64,000 nt of DNA from DASUKM01 sp036278735 (lineage in GTDB: Bacteria > Acidobacteriota > Vicinamibacteria > Vicinamibacterales > 2-12-FULL-66-21), in assembly GCA_036278735.1 (NCBI GenBank), contig DASUKM010000029.1:62001-126000 (forward strand). The letters run 5' to 3'. The number at the start of each line of letters is the position of its first letter. The first letter of the stretch is position 1. Below, in pieces: positions 49,138-57,845 of this stretch. The translations under genes and the position numbers were made by a program. The notes under the pieces are model-generated. The model ran no database searches and was not told the origin of the DNA. It worked only from the letters and a program-made list of their open reading frames with translations.

Positions 49138-49422
49138 TCACGGCGTGGGCGTCACGTCAAAAATCTCCTTCCATTCCAGGATCCGCCACGCCTTCACCAC
49201 GCCGTTGATCACGAACGGGTCGCCATCCACGAACGCCTGCGCCGCCTCGCGCGTCGTGAAAATCCCCATCGCGCCGTCGCGTCCAACGTCGGCGAACGTC
49301 CCGATCATCAGCAGGGTCCCGCGCGCATGGAACGCCTGCGCCCGTTCGAGGTGGGCGGGAAAATGCGCAGGCGCCTTGCGGGCGACGTCATCGGCGGCGT
49401 CGTAGAACACCACATACTTCAT
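49138..49422 (-). CDS. YciI-like (YCII domain) protein
   Basis: The 94-residue ferredoxin-like-fold protein starts MKYVVFYDAADD. It contains APAHFPAHLERAQAFHARGTLLMIGTF, with the His-containing helix typical of YCII proteins, and the closing DGDPFVINGVVKAWRILEW, matching 'DPF...GV...' of the family. YCII proteins often form dimers with a His-Asp active-site pair. Some are dehydrochlorinases or domains of stress proteins, so the role is unknown. GGAGGGG precedes the ATG. It sits between a terminator stem and a REP-like element, so it is probably monocistronic. Confidence 0.85.
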   Translation of the reverse strand: MKYVVFYDAADDVARKAPAHFPAHLERAQAFHARGTLLMIGTFADVGRDGAMGIFTTREAAQAFVDGDPFVINGVVKAWRILEWKEIFDVTPTP

Positions 49423-49467
49423 CGGCCTGCCCCTCCGTCAATGGGCCTGTGGTCAGTACGAATCGCC

Positions 49468-49576
49468 GGGGTCAGATCTTGTTTCTTGCAGAAGTGTCAC
49501 CTGCAGAGGTCACCGGCGTGGGCGCCTTCCGTGTCCTCCGACGAGGACACAAATGCAAAGAACAAGATCTGACCCC
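49468..49576. repeat. REP-like inverted element, copy 2 (long form)
   Basis: Arms ggggtcagatcttg... (49468-49489) and ...caagatctgacccc (49555-49576) enclose a 65-bp interior. The interior holds two smaller dyads: gtgtcctc-cgac-gaggacac (49531-49550) and gtcacctgcagaggtcac-like. It lies between the YciI-like and glycosidase genes. Confidence 0.9.
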
Positions 49577-49582
49577 GTGTTG

Positions 49583-52033
49583 CTACCGGCGCGGGAACAG
49601 GAACTCGTAATCGGCGCCGGCGGGTTTGCGGTAGTACTTCTCGAGAAAGAGACGCACGGCTTCGGCGTAGCTCAGATTCGGCTCTGACGCGGGACGGCGC
49701 CAGCGCACCTGGACGTTGTGCGCACCGGGCGGGAGTTCGATGGCCCCGTGCGCCACGCGGGCTGGCTTCCCGTCGACGGTCGCGGAAACGGGCGTGACGA
49801 ACCACGGCAGGTGGAAGACGACGGCGCTCGGACCCGCCCCATCCTTCCAGTGATTCGAGAGCGACAGGGTGGCACCGTCCCGGCGGCACGCGAGGGTGTA
49901 GCTCACCCGGCCGAAGAACGTCGGCGCGTCGCTGACCTTCACCTGCCGTCCCGCTTCCACCCACTGCGGCGCGAGCGCCGAGGTGATGTGCACCGCCGTT
50001 CCCTCTTCGCGCACGAGGAGATTGCGAATCTGCTCCATGAACCGCGCGGCGAACCAGCCGTGCGGAGTGAAGTTCCCCCGCGGATCCCGCGTGGACCACG
50101 CGGGGATGCCGAACTCGAAGCCGGCGTTCGTGCTGCTCGTGTGCGCGAGGATCGCGTAGAGGTCCTCGATCACTTTCTCCTGCTCGCCGAGCATCGTGTT
50201 CCCCTCGGTGATGTAGAACGTCTCGTAATGGTGCAGCGTGCCGTGCGGCTTCGTGCTGCCCGCCTGCTTCTGCTCTCTCGCGACCCAGGCGTTGCCGCCA
50301 TAGGTCATGATCCCTTCCTGATAATTGTTGTCGCGGACGATCGCCAGCGTGGCGCGCGCGAGCGGATCGTCCTTCGTCAGCACCTCGAAGGGATACAGCC
50401 CGCCGCTCGCATTCGCCCAGTCGTTACCCGCCGTCACGCTGTCCATTCCGGGAGGAATGTAGCCGCCTGACTGCGCCGCCAGCGCGCGCAGCTGCTTCAG
50501 AAAATTCGCTTCATAGTCGTCATGAATCTTCTGCCAGCGCGCGGCGTCGTCGGGACGGTTCATCGCACGTGCCAGATAGACGGCGTACTTCAGGCCGAGC
50601 AGCGCCCAGAAGCTGTGGCCGGTGTAGTGGCCCGTGATCGCTTCGTTGTCGTAGGGGCCGGCGGCGGGCCAGAGGCCACGGGGATCGGTCGCGCACTTCT
50701 CCACGAACTCGTCGACGTGCGGGCCGAGCAGCGGATAGATTTCCGCGAGGAGCGCGCGGTCGCCCGTCGTGCGGATGTGCGCGCCGAAGGCCCAGAGGAC
50801 CTGCCCCCAGTAGTCGTCCTGGACGGACAAACGTGCGTCAGGAGGCTGCGGCGCGCCGGGCTTGAAGAACCCGATCGGCTTGCCGTCCTGCCAGACGAGG
50901 AAGGCGTCGAGCGTCGCGCGCGCGAGATCGGGACGTCCGACCATGTCGTACACGCGTACGAAGTACGACCCGTCGCGTACCCAGAAATAGTTGTAGTGAA
51001 TGCGGTTCACCCGCTGATAGACGCGACCGCTCTCGCTCTCCTCGCGCGCGACGAGATCGTTCACCAGGCTCGTGCGAAACGTGTTCATGACCTTCGGATC
51101 GGCCACCGAGAAGTGATCCGCCTTCGCGACTTCCGCCTTCCAGAACGCGATGGTCTTCGCGCGGTAGTCGTCGTATCCCGCCTCGACGATGGACGCAACG
51201 GCCGCGGACTTCGAGAGGAGCGTTGGGACCGCCGGCATCTTGAAGCGGAACACGCGCGATCCGCCGGGCCGGAGCAGGAACTCGTACTCGAGGGCGGCTC
51301 CCTTGTCCGCACTGGTGACGCCCGGCATGCCGGCTTTCGCGTCGTCGGTCGGACCGACGAATACGAGATGGCCCCCTTGGACCATCCGTCCGTCCTCGAA
51401 CGACACGTTCGCGCTGCCCGCCGCGAATGCCGCCTCGTCCATGAACAGCCTGGTGTGCCAATCGCCGCGCTGCGTCCGCAAGGCGTGGTCGAGCGCCTGC
51501 CGCTGGCCCATGAACCAGTCGTAGTCGTGATCGACGTTGATGGTGGAGGCGATGCGGCCGAAATTCGCGCCGAGCGCCGCCCGTCGCGGCCGCGCACCGG
51601 GGTTGCGGACCGTGCATTGAATGAAGGTGACGAGATTTGCGCGCGGATCGAGACCCGGTGGGGCCGCGAACGCCTCGAAATCGTACCGCAGGCCGTCGCG
51701 GTCGAAGCCGAAGCGGATGACGGGCAGATAGCCGTCGAGGAGCGTCTTGACCCGCTGCTTCACCGGCCGCATGGACGTCGGCGCGCCTGCGTAGAACGAC
51801 AACTGACCGTGCGAGCTGACGAAGGCGCCGTCGTAGGTGACGACGATGGCCTTGGGGGAATTCTCGAAGCCGAGCTGATCCGTCGGCGCGCGAAAATAGC
51901 TGAACGGGGCCGCGAGCTCTCGTCGGATCGAGGCCGCGGGGGTCTCCTGTGCAGCCGACGCGGGCTGGATGCCCTGGATCGCCAGCAGCGTGAGCACGGC
52001 CGAGGCGGCCGCCATGCGCCGCGCCTGTGTCAT
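49583..52033 (-). CDS. Exported six-hairpin (alpha/alpha)6 glycosidase-like protein
   Basis: The 816-residue protein has a signal peptide (AAASAVLTLLAIQGIQPASA). An N-terminal beta-sandwich (about 25-280) is followed by a helical barrel with YNYFWVRDGSYFVRVYD, LSVQDDYWGQVLWAFGAH, CATDPRGLWPAAGPYDNEA and GHYTGHSFWALLGL. Acidic residues in those strings are candidates for the general acid and base. The fold suits GH15/GH63/GH78-like enzymes; the exact family and sugar are not clear. A short C-terminal sandwich with CRRDGATLSLSNHW follows. ATG 52033 has GGAGGG upstream and leads into the signal peptide. It ends 6 bp from the REP-like element. Confidence 0.75.
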   Translation of the reverse strand: MTQARRMAAASAVLTLLAIQGIQPASAAQETPAASIRRELAAPFSYFRAPTDQLGFENSPKAIVVTYDGAFVSSHGQLSFYAGAPTSMRPVKQRVKTLLDGYLPVIRFGFDRDGLRYDFEAFAAPPGLDPRANLVTFIQCTVRNPGARPRRAALGANFGRIASTINVDHDYDWFMGQRQALDHALRTQRGDWHTRLFMDEAAFAAGSANVSFEDGRMVQGGHLVFVGPTDDAKAGMPGVTSADKGAALEYEFLLRPGGSRVFRFKMPAVPTLLSKSAAVASIVEAGYDDYRAKTIAFWKAEVAKADHFSVADPKVMNTFRTSLVNDLVAREESESGRVYQRVNRIHYNYFWVRDGSYFVRVYDMVGRPDLARATLDAFLVWQDGKPIGFFKPGAPQPPDARLSVQDDYWGQVLWAFGAHIRTTGDRALLAEIYPLLGPHVDEFVEKCATDPRGLWPAAGPYDNEAITGHYTGHSFWALLGLKYAVYLARAMNRPDDAARWQKIHDDYEANFLKQLRALAAQSGGYIPPGMDSVTAGNDWANASGGLYPFEVLTKDDPLARATLAIVRDNNYQEGIMTYGGNAWVAREQKQAGSTKPHGTLHHYETFYITEGNTMLGEQEKVIEDLYAILAHTSSTNAGFEFGIPAWSTRDPRGNFTPHGWFAARFMEQIRNLLVREEGTAVHITSALAPQWVEAGRQVKVSDAPTFFGRVSYTLACRRDGATLSLSNHWKDGAGPSAVVFHLPWFVTPVSATVDGKPARVAHGAIELPPGAHNVQVRWRRPASEPNLSYAEAVRLFLEKYYRKPAGADYEFLFPRR

Positions 52034-52078
52034 TGCATCCCTCCGTGTGGCCGGCATGATATCAACCAGCCACGATTC

Positions 52079-54115
52079 TCAGGACCGCGGCAGGTCCAGC
52101 AGCACGACGTCCGATTGCTCCTGCACGCGCTCGACGACGAGTTCCCGGCCGTCCGGTGAAATATCGAAATCGCGAATCTCGAAATCCGGCGAGAAGTTCG
52201 TCATCTGGCGCTCGCGCCCCGTGGCGAGGTCGATGAGCCAGAGATTCTTGTGCTGGATTTCGCCGCGCAGCACGATCAGCGCATCGCCCCCGGGCACGAA
52301 CACCAGGCGGCGGGCGCCGCGCGTGAGCGTCATCGGCGGCAGGACCGACGGCGCCGCACCCGCGCCCGCGGCCCGGACCGAAAACGTGGTGCCGACGTCC
52401 GCACCGGTGTAGACGACGAAGCGTCCGTCGCGCGCCCACACAGGATCGATCGAGTACTCATGAACGAGGCGCGACGGCGGCCGCCCCGCGATCGGAATCA
52501 TGAACAGGTGGGGCTCGACGGGATCGAGCACGGCCGAGGTGATCGACTGCCCGTCGGGCGCCCACGCCGGCGCGCCCTGCAGAGCCAGGCCCTGAGCGAC
52601 GACCCGCGCGTGGGTGCCGTCGGCATCCATCGCGTACAGCAGCGACTGCCCGTGCTGCCGGACCGAGAAGCCGATGCGCGCGCCATCCGGACTGATCGCA
52701 GGCCCCCCGACGAGATGGGCGCCGGGCGCGGACCACAACTGGGTGGCGGCGCCATCGGTCGATTTCCAGATGCTTTCGCCGCCGCCGTCTTCGGCGACGA
52801 ACAGCAGATAGTGCAGCCCTTGCCGGGGAGAGAACCCGGTCATCGTCGGCAGGGGGATGCGTGACGGCGGTGCCGCCGGCTCGAGAGCGGCGGTGAGCGG
52901 CACGCGCCAGAGCGTCCGCTTCGGATTCGCGAGGGTCACGACCAGCCGCCGCCCGTCGGCGCTCGCGGCGAGCGACGTGTAGCGATCCGGACCTGAAATC
53001 AACCGGTGCGGCACGCGACGCTCGACGTCCATGCCGTACAGCCACGGGCCCGATCCGTCCGGGTCGGTCGCGAGATACACGAGCGTCCGCCGGTTCAACA
53101 GCACCGGATATTCGACGCGGCTGTTGTGCGACGTGATGCGTTCGCGCGCGCCGCCGTCCGGCCGGATGCGCCAGATGTCCAGCCGATCGGGCAGCGAGCC
53201 TTGGACGAAATAGATATAGCGCCCGTCGGGGCCCCATACCGGAAAATGCGTGTGCTCGCCAGGCGGCGCGATGAAGATCCGGCGGCCGTCGGTGCGCCGC
53301 TCGGCATCGGTGACGAACAGCGGATCGCCGGCCGCGGTCGTGTGGTAGACGAGCCGCGATCCATCCGGCGACCAGTCGCATTCCGCCACGCCTGCCAGCA
53401 GCGGCCGCGGCTCGCCGCCGAGCGCGGGGACGGCCCAGACGCCGATCCCGCCGGCCTCGCGTCCTGCCTGGCGCGCCCAGAACGTCACGAACGCGCCGTC
53501 TGGAGTGAACCCGAGCATCCGCACCGACGGGTTCAGCAACTCGGACGCGCGGCCGTGGGTCAAGTTGTGAAATCGTCCTGAGCCGATCTGCGTGAGCCAG
53601 ATGTCCGTCGGGCCGTCGTGTTTCGAGAGGAACGCGACGAAGCGGCCGTCGCGCGACAGCGCGGCCGCCTGCTCCTCGCCGTCGAAATCGCTGATTCGCT
53701 GGAAACGCGCGGACGCGATCGGATCGCGCCAGAACAGACCCGTCGCACGGAACCAGGCGGTCCCGGCAACGCCGGCCAGGACCGTGATCGCCGCGATCCC
53801 GATGGCGACCCGGGATCGGCTCGAGCGCCTCGTCGCTGCCGGCGCCGGCGGGCCGGCCGCCGACGCGCGGCTGCCCGTCGTCGGCGGTTGCGGCGCGTGG
53901 CGAGTCTGCACCCACGCCTCGAGTTCGCCGCGGTACGCGTACACCGATCCGATCCTGTCGTGCAGGTGCCGGTGGACGGGCATCCCCTCGCGCTTTTCCC
54001 AGCGCTGCACCGTCGTGACGTCGCGACCGAGATAGGACGCGATTTCCTTCCAGGAGTCCAGCCGATCGGCGGGGGGCGACGTGGACGGCGGACTATCCCG
54101 GATCGGCTCGGTCAT
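52079..54115 (-). CDS. Membrane-tethered regulator: HTH domain, TM helix and TolB-like propeller
   Basis: The 678-residue one-component regulator has an N-terminal helix-turn-helix of the excisionase/MerR-like (HTH_17) kind: DSWKEIASYLGRDVTTVQRW followed by EKREGMPVHRH. After a Pro/Ala-rich linker one TM helix (about 95-115, VAIGIAAITVLAGVAGTAWF) leads to a periplasmic WD40/TolB propeller. Its repeats are of the type LSRDGRFVAFLSKHDGPTDIW, SPDGSRLVYHTT and SPDGARIGFSV. The domain order resembles CadC-like regulators with a large sensor, common in acidobacteria. It would bind DNA in response to an envelope signal. AGGAG lies before ATG 54115; the 250-bp upstream gap shows no gene. Confidence 0.85.
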   Translation of the reverse strand: MTEPIRDSPPSTSPPADRLDSWKEIASYLGRDVTTVQRWEKREGMPVHRHLHDRIGSVYAYRGELEAWVQTRHAPQPPTTGSRASAAGPPAPAATRRSSRSRVAIGIAAITVLAGVAGTAWFRATGLFWRDPIASARFQRISDFDGEEQAAALSRDGRFVAFLSKHDGPTDIWLTQIGSGRFHNLTHGRASELLNPSVRMLGFTPDGAFVTFWARQAGREAGGIGVWAVPALGGEPRPLLAGVAECDWSPDGSRLVYHTTAAGDPLFVTDAERRTDGRRIFIAPPGEHTHFPVWGPDGRYIYFVQGSLPDRLDIWRIRPDGGARERITSHNSRVEYPVLLNRRTLVYLATDPDGSGPWLYGMDVERRVPHRLISGPDRYTSLAASADGRRLVVTLANPKRTLWRVPLTAALEPAAPPSRIPLPTMTGFSPRQGLHYLLFVAEDGGGESIWKSTDGAATQLWSAPGAHLVGGPAISPDGARIGFSVRQHGQSLLYAMDADGTHARVVAQGLALQGAPAWAPDGQSITSAVLDPVEPHLFMIPIAGRPPSRLVHEYSIDPVWARDGRFVVYTGADVGTTFSVRAAGAGAAPSVLPPMTLTRGARRLVFVPGGDALIVLRGEIQHKNLWLIDLATGRERQMTNFSPDFEIRDFDISPDGRELVVERVQEQSDVVLLDLPRS

Positions 54116-54367
54116 GCGCTCTCCTGGTCTGAAGCGCGTCAGGCGGCGGGGAGGCCCGATTGTAGCGCGCTCCGACCTGCGCCGATCCGCCGGCCGGCAA
54201 GGAGCCCGCTCGGACGGCGGGGCCGCAAACGACGGCATTCGACGGAATTGCGCAGGATTTCCAGGAGTGAGGCAGGTTGCGGCTTGTCCGGCCTGAAGGC
54301 CCGGGGCAACGTGAGCGTTCACCGCGGACCCGCCGTGGCGGCTCCGCCGCACACCTGGAGGTTTCAC

Positions 54368-54907
54368 ATGATGCACACATGGACTCGATGGACGACCGTC
54401 GTCGCCGCGCTCGCGCTTCTGACCGGCACGGCCGGCCAGGCGCACTCGCCTCGGCATTTCCACCTCAGGGGGACCATCGCCGACGCCACCGTCCCCAGCG
54501 ACGGCGCCTGGGTCATCCGCGGCACCTGGTCGCTCGACGCGATCGAAGGGCCCCACGGCGAGTTGTACCACGCCGACTTCTCGGCAGCTCTGACGATGGA
54601 GCGATCCGACTACTGGCTCGTGACGAACCCGGCGGCCGATCCCGAGCTATTGAGCACGCGGAACGCCCACACGCACCACATCCGGCTGTTTCATGGCCGC
54701 GTGACTCCGATCGAGAACGGATTCGAGGTGAAGGGAGACGGCACCGTGACGGTCAACGGCGGCAACCCGCCGTTCGACAAGACCTCGTGCATCACGGTCG
54801 ACATCACCGGCAATACGCTCGTGCGGTTTTCGAACCTGAAGCTGACGTTCGGCGATCCGGCCTCGACGCATTTCGGCGACAACCCGATCGCCGGCGTCGT
54901 CCGCTGA
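54368..54907 (+). CDS. Small exported protein of unknown function
   Basis: The 179-residue protein has a signal peptide (WTTVVAALALLTGTAGQA) and an otherwise beta-rich sequence. Visible features are a His-rich start to the mature protein (SPRHFHLRG), RNAHTHHIRLFHG near the middle, and DKTSCITVDITGNTLVRFSNLKLTFG near the end. The His-rich strings could bind metal, but no family is recognised. GGAGG lies 8 bp before ATG 54368, with a second ATG adjacent. It is divergent from the HTH-propeller regulator across a 250-bp gap, so it could be a target of that regulator (inference only). Confidence 0.7.
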   Translation: MMHTWTRWTTVVAALALLTGTAGQAHSPRHFHLRGTIADATVPSDGAWVIRGTWSLDAIEGPHGELYHADFSAALTMERSDYWLVTNPAADPELLSTRNAHTHHIRLFHGRVTPIENGFEVKGDGTVTVNGGNPPFDKTSCITVDITGNTLVRFSNLKLTFGDPASTHFGDNPIAGVVR

Positions 54908-54910
54908 CTC

Positions 54911-54957
54911 GGGGTCAGATCTTGTTCTTTGCACGAGTGTCCTCGACAGAGGACACT
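54911..54957 (+). repeat. REP-like element, copy 3 (half element)
   Basis: The left arm ggggtcagatcttg...ttgc (54911-54932) is followed by an inner hairpin, gagtgtcct-cgacag-aggacactc (54934-54957). The expected right arm is missing. The inner hairpin is close in sequence to the gtgtcctc dyad of copy 2. Confidence 0.8.
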
Positions 54958-54985
54958 CGCGAACGGGGGAACGCCTCACCCACAG

Positions 54986-55016
54986 GGCCGCGCTCTCGAC
55001 GTGGTAGAGCGCGGCC
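54986..55016. terminator. 11-bp perfect stem-loop between convergent genes
   Basis: The arms ggccgcgctct and agagcgcggcc enclose a 9-nt loop. It lies between the stop of the small exported protein (54907) and the stop of the next permease (55035), so it probably ends transcription from the permease side at least. Confidence 0.65.
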
Positions 55017-55034
55017 ACACGGGACGACGCCGTC

Positions 55035-57692
55035 CTATTCGTGCCGCAACGCGCGGCTCGGATGGATGGCGAGCGCGCGCCGAACCGGCACGTACGAGGC
55101 GACCAGGCCGACGATCGCAAAGAGCGCGAGCGTGCCGACGAACGGGACGGGATCGGCCGCCGCGATGCCAAACTGCAGCCCGCGCAGCAGGCGGACCGCG
55201 CCTGCGGCAAGGAGGACACCGAGGACGCCGCCCGCGACAAGCAGTCGCGCCGTCTCGCCGATCGTCATGCGCACCACCGCGGCTCTGTCGGCACCCAGTG
55301 CCACACGGATCCCGATCTCGCGCGTGCGCCGCGCCACCATGTACGACGTGACGCCGTAGATGCCGATCGACGCGAGCAGGAGGCCGATGACGCCAAGACT
55401 GCCCGCGATGGCCGCCGAGATGCGCAGTTGAATGGCGGCTGGACCTGCCTGGTTCTCGAGCGCGTCAGCCGCGAGAACGGGCAGACGGCGATCCATGGCC
55501 AGCAGCAGCTCGCGAACGCGCGGGATGCCGCGCGCGTCGCCGCGCGCGCGCACCAGAATCTTGATCTGGGCCACGTACTGCTGCGGCATCGGAAGATAGA
55601 TGTACGGACGCGCCCCTGTCCCTCCGCTGCGCACGTCGGCCGCGATGCCGACGATAGTGATCGGGTACAGCGCTGGCGCGCGCCCTGGCTTTCCAGGATC
55701 GATCAGATTGGGCTGCAGCAGCACGTGCCTGCCGACCGCTTCGTTGGGCGGCCGCGACGGCCAGAATCGACGGACGGCCGCCTGGCTGACGATGACGGCG
55801 CGAGCCGACGATACCGTGTCGGTCTCGTCGAAATCGCGCCCCGCGATCAGGGGGATACGAAGGAGGCCGAAGTACCCTGGTGTGACGACGTCGCCGAGCA
55901 CCTCGAATGCCGGCCGCCCATCCGGAGGGGACACACCGGGTACGCCTATCTGGAAACCCATCGCGCCGCGGGTCGGCGTCCCCGATGCCAGCGCAGCCGC
56001 CTGCACCTCGCGCATCGATCGCAGTCTGCGCTCGAGTTCGGCGGCGAAGCGCGGACCCGTCACCCGCGTGTAGGCGGCGGTCGCGAGGTCGATCGAGACC
56101 ACGTCGACGCCGTGCGCATCGAAGCCACGATTGACCGACGCGGTACGAACGAGTGCGCGCGTCAGCAGTCCGCCGACGATGACGAGGACGATGCTGAGCG
56201 CCACCTGCGCGACGACGAACGTGCGCCTCAGCCGAAGCGCGGAGGCGCTGCCCTGCTCTTCTGCCTGGAGCAGCGCGAGCACGTCCACCCGCGCCGCACG
56301 AATCGCGGGAGCAATCCCGAATGCGACGGCGGCGGCGAACGACAGCCCAAGCGCGAAGGCGACGACACGATCGTCCTGCACGAGCGACGGCTCGAAAGGC
56401 AGCGGCAGCGACGGGAGGACGCGCAGGACGGCCGCGTTCATGGCGCGCGACAGCAGCAGGCCGGCGGCTCCGCCGATCGTGAAGAGCACGACGATTTCCG
56501 TCAGGAGCTGCCGAACCAGCCGACCCTGACTGACCCCCATCGCCACGCGCACGGCCATCTCCCTGGCGCGCCCCGCGGCCCGCGCCAGCAGCAGTCCCGC
56601 GACATTCGCGCAGGCGACGACCAGCACGAGCGAGACAATGGCCATCAGCAGGGCGAAAAAGCCGCCAACGAGGATGCGCACGCCGTACGGAATGGGCGAG
56701 GATCGATCGACGCGCAGCTTCGCGAACAACTGCCGCCGGCGCGCGAATTGCGGCCCGACGGGCTCGCGTCCGATCTCCTCGATCTCGGCGCGGGCCTGCG
56801 ACAGCGTCACGCCCGGCCGAAGTCGCGCGCCGACCAGACCGATGCCGAGCGGCGCGCGGCCCTCGGCCGGCATCCACAGGTCGGGAGCGAGAATCGTGTT
56901 GCCATGGAACTCGCGCCGCGCGACGCCCATCACGGTGTACGTGCGATCGCCGAGGCGAATCGGGGAGCCGACGACTTTCGGATCGCGCTGAAAGTGTTCT
57001 TCCCAGAATCGGTGGCTGAGCACAACGACGGATGCCGTATCCATCTCGGTGAACATGCGGCCGGCGGCCGGAGTGACGCCCAGCGCGGTGAAGAAGTTCG
57101 CGGTCACGAGATCCGCAAACACGGGCTGCGCTGCGTCCGCCGGCTCGTCGATCCAGCTCATGGGGGTCAGGTTCAAGGCGTAGGCGAAGACGTCCTGGAC
57201 GCGCGTGACGCGTTCGCGAATCGCGGAATAATGTTCCCGATCGAGCCCCTCGACGCCGACGGGACCCAACATCAGACTGATGTCCACGACGCGATCCGGG
57301 TCGGCGATCCCTGGCGCGGTTCGGATGAGAAGCGCGTTCACCGCCGTGAAGACGGTCGTCGTCGCGCCGATCGCAATGGCGAGCGAGAGGATGGCGGTTG
57401 CCGCGAACGCCGGCGTGCGCCGGAACAGGCGCACCGCATAGCGCACGTCCCGCACCGCATCGTCGAGGGCTTGAAACGACCGCGCGGCCCTGTGCTGTTC
57501 CTTGATGCGCTCGACTCCTCCGAGCGCGACGCGTGCCTGGCGATGCGCCTCGTCCGGTGAGAGGCCGCGGCGCCTGTATTGCTCGTCGAGCAGCGCGAGG
57601 TGCGCTGAAATCTCACGCGCCAGATCGACGTCGCCGGCATGAGGGCGCAGCACGTTCATGAGCCGGCGGAAGGCCCGTCTCAGGTGAGACAT
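55035..57692 (-). CDS. ADOP-type ABC transporter permease (second in window)
   Basis: The 885-residue permease has the same layout as the one at 25134-27809. The prefix domain has LAREISAHLALLDEQY and DEAHRQARVALGGVERI. TM1 is AILSLAIAIGATTTVFTAV, followed by a MacB-type periplasmic core (TVMGVARREFHGNT), an FtsX domain (LVLVVACANVAGLLLARAAGRAREMAVR), a second periplasmic domain, and a final FtsX domain ending VASYVPVRRALAIHPSRALRHE. No ATP-binding subunit accompanies it. ATG 57692 has only a weak ribosome-binding site (CAGG). A TTGACA-containing dyad lies 80 bp upstream. It is adjacent to a third permease but separated from it by 150 bp. Confidence 0.88.
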   Translation of the reverse strand: MSHLRRAFRRLMNVLRPHAGDVDLAREISAHLALLDEQYRRRGLSPDEAHRQARVALGGVERIKEQHRAARSFQALDDAVRDVRYAVRLFRRTPAFAATAILSLAIAIGATTTVFTAVNALLIRTAPGIADPDRVVDISLMLGPVGVEGLDREHYSAIRERVTRVQDVFAYALNLTPMSWIDEPADAAQPVFADLVTANFFTALGVTPAAGRMFTEMDTASVVVLSHRFWEEHFQRDPKVVGSPIRLGDRTYTVMGVARREFHGNTILAPDLWMPAEGRAPLGIGLVGARLRPGVTLSQARAEIEEIGREPVGPQFARRRQLFAKLRVDRSSPIPYGVRILVGGFFALLMAIVSLVLVVACANVAGLLLARAAGRAREMAVRVAMGVSQGRLVRQLLTEIVVLFTIGGAAGLLLSRAMNAAVLRVLPSLPLPFEPSLVQDDRVVAFALGLSFAAAVAFGIAPAIRAARVDVLALLQAEEQGSASALRLRRTFVVAQVALSIVLVIVGGLLTRALVRTASVNRGFDAHGVDVVSIDLATAAYTRVTGPRFAAELERRLRSMREVQAAALASGTPTRGAMGFQIGVPGVSPPDGRPAFEVLGDVVTPGYFGLLRIPLIAGRDFDETDTVSSARAVIVSQAAVRRFWPSRPPNEAVGRHVLLQPNLIDPGKPGRAPALYPITIVGIAADVRSGGTGARPYIYLPMPQQYVAQIKILVRARGDARGIPRVRELLLAMDRRLPVLAADALENQAGPAAIQLRISAAIAGSLGVIGLLLASIGIYGVTSYMVARRTREIGIRVALGADRAAVVRMTIGETARLLVAGGVLGVLLAAGAVRLLRGLQFGIAAADPVPFVGTLALFAIVGLVASYVPVRRALAIHPSRALRHE

Positions 57693-57769
57693 ACCTGGCG
57701 TCGGCGCTCGACCATCGTCCGGCGGGGCCGCCGGTCGCGAGGCATCGTGCCGCGCACGATCTCACGTGT

Positions 57770-57790
57770 TCCACTTAGTTGTCAAGTGGA
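57770..57790 (-). promoter_or_regulatory. Dyad containing a TTGACA box upstream of the second permease
   Basis: Perfect 7-bp arms tccactt and aagtgga are separated by 7 bp. On the minus strand the dyad contains TTGACAACT, a consensus -35 hexamer, about 90 bp before the ATG. No clear -10 follows at 17 bp. It is a candidate repressor-controlled promoter. Confidence 0.45.
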
Positions 57791-57845
57791 GCAATCCGGG
57801 GCGGTCTGACGCGGCGAGCGTCTGAGGCGGACGCGGATGCGACCG

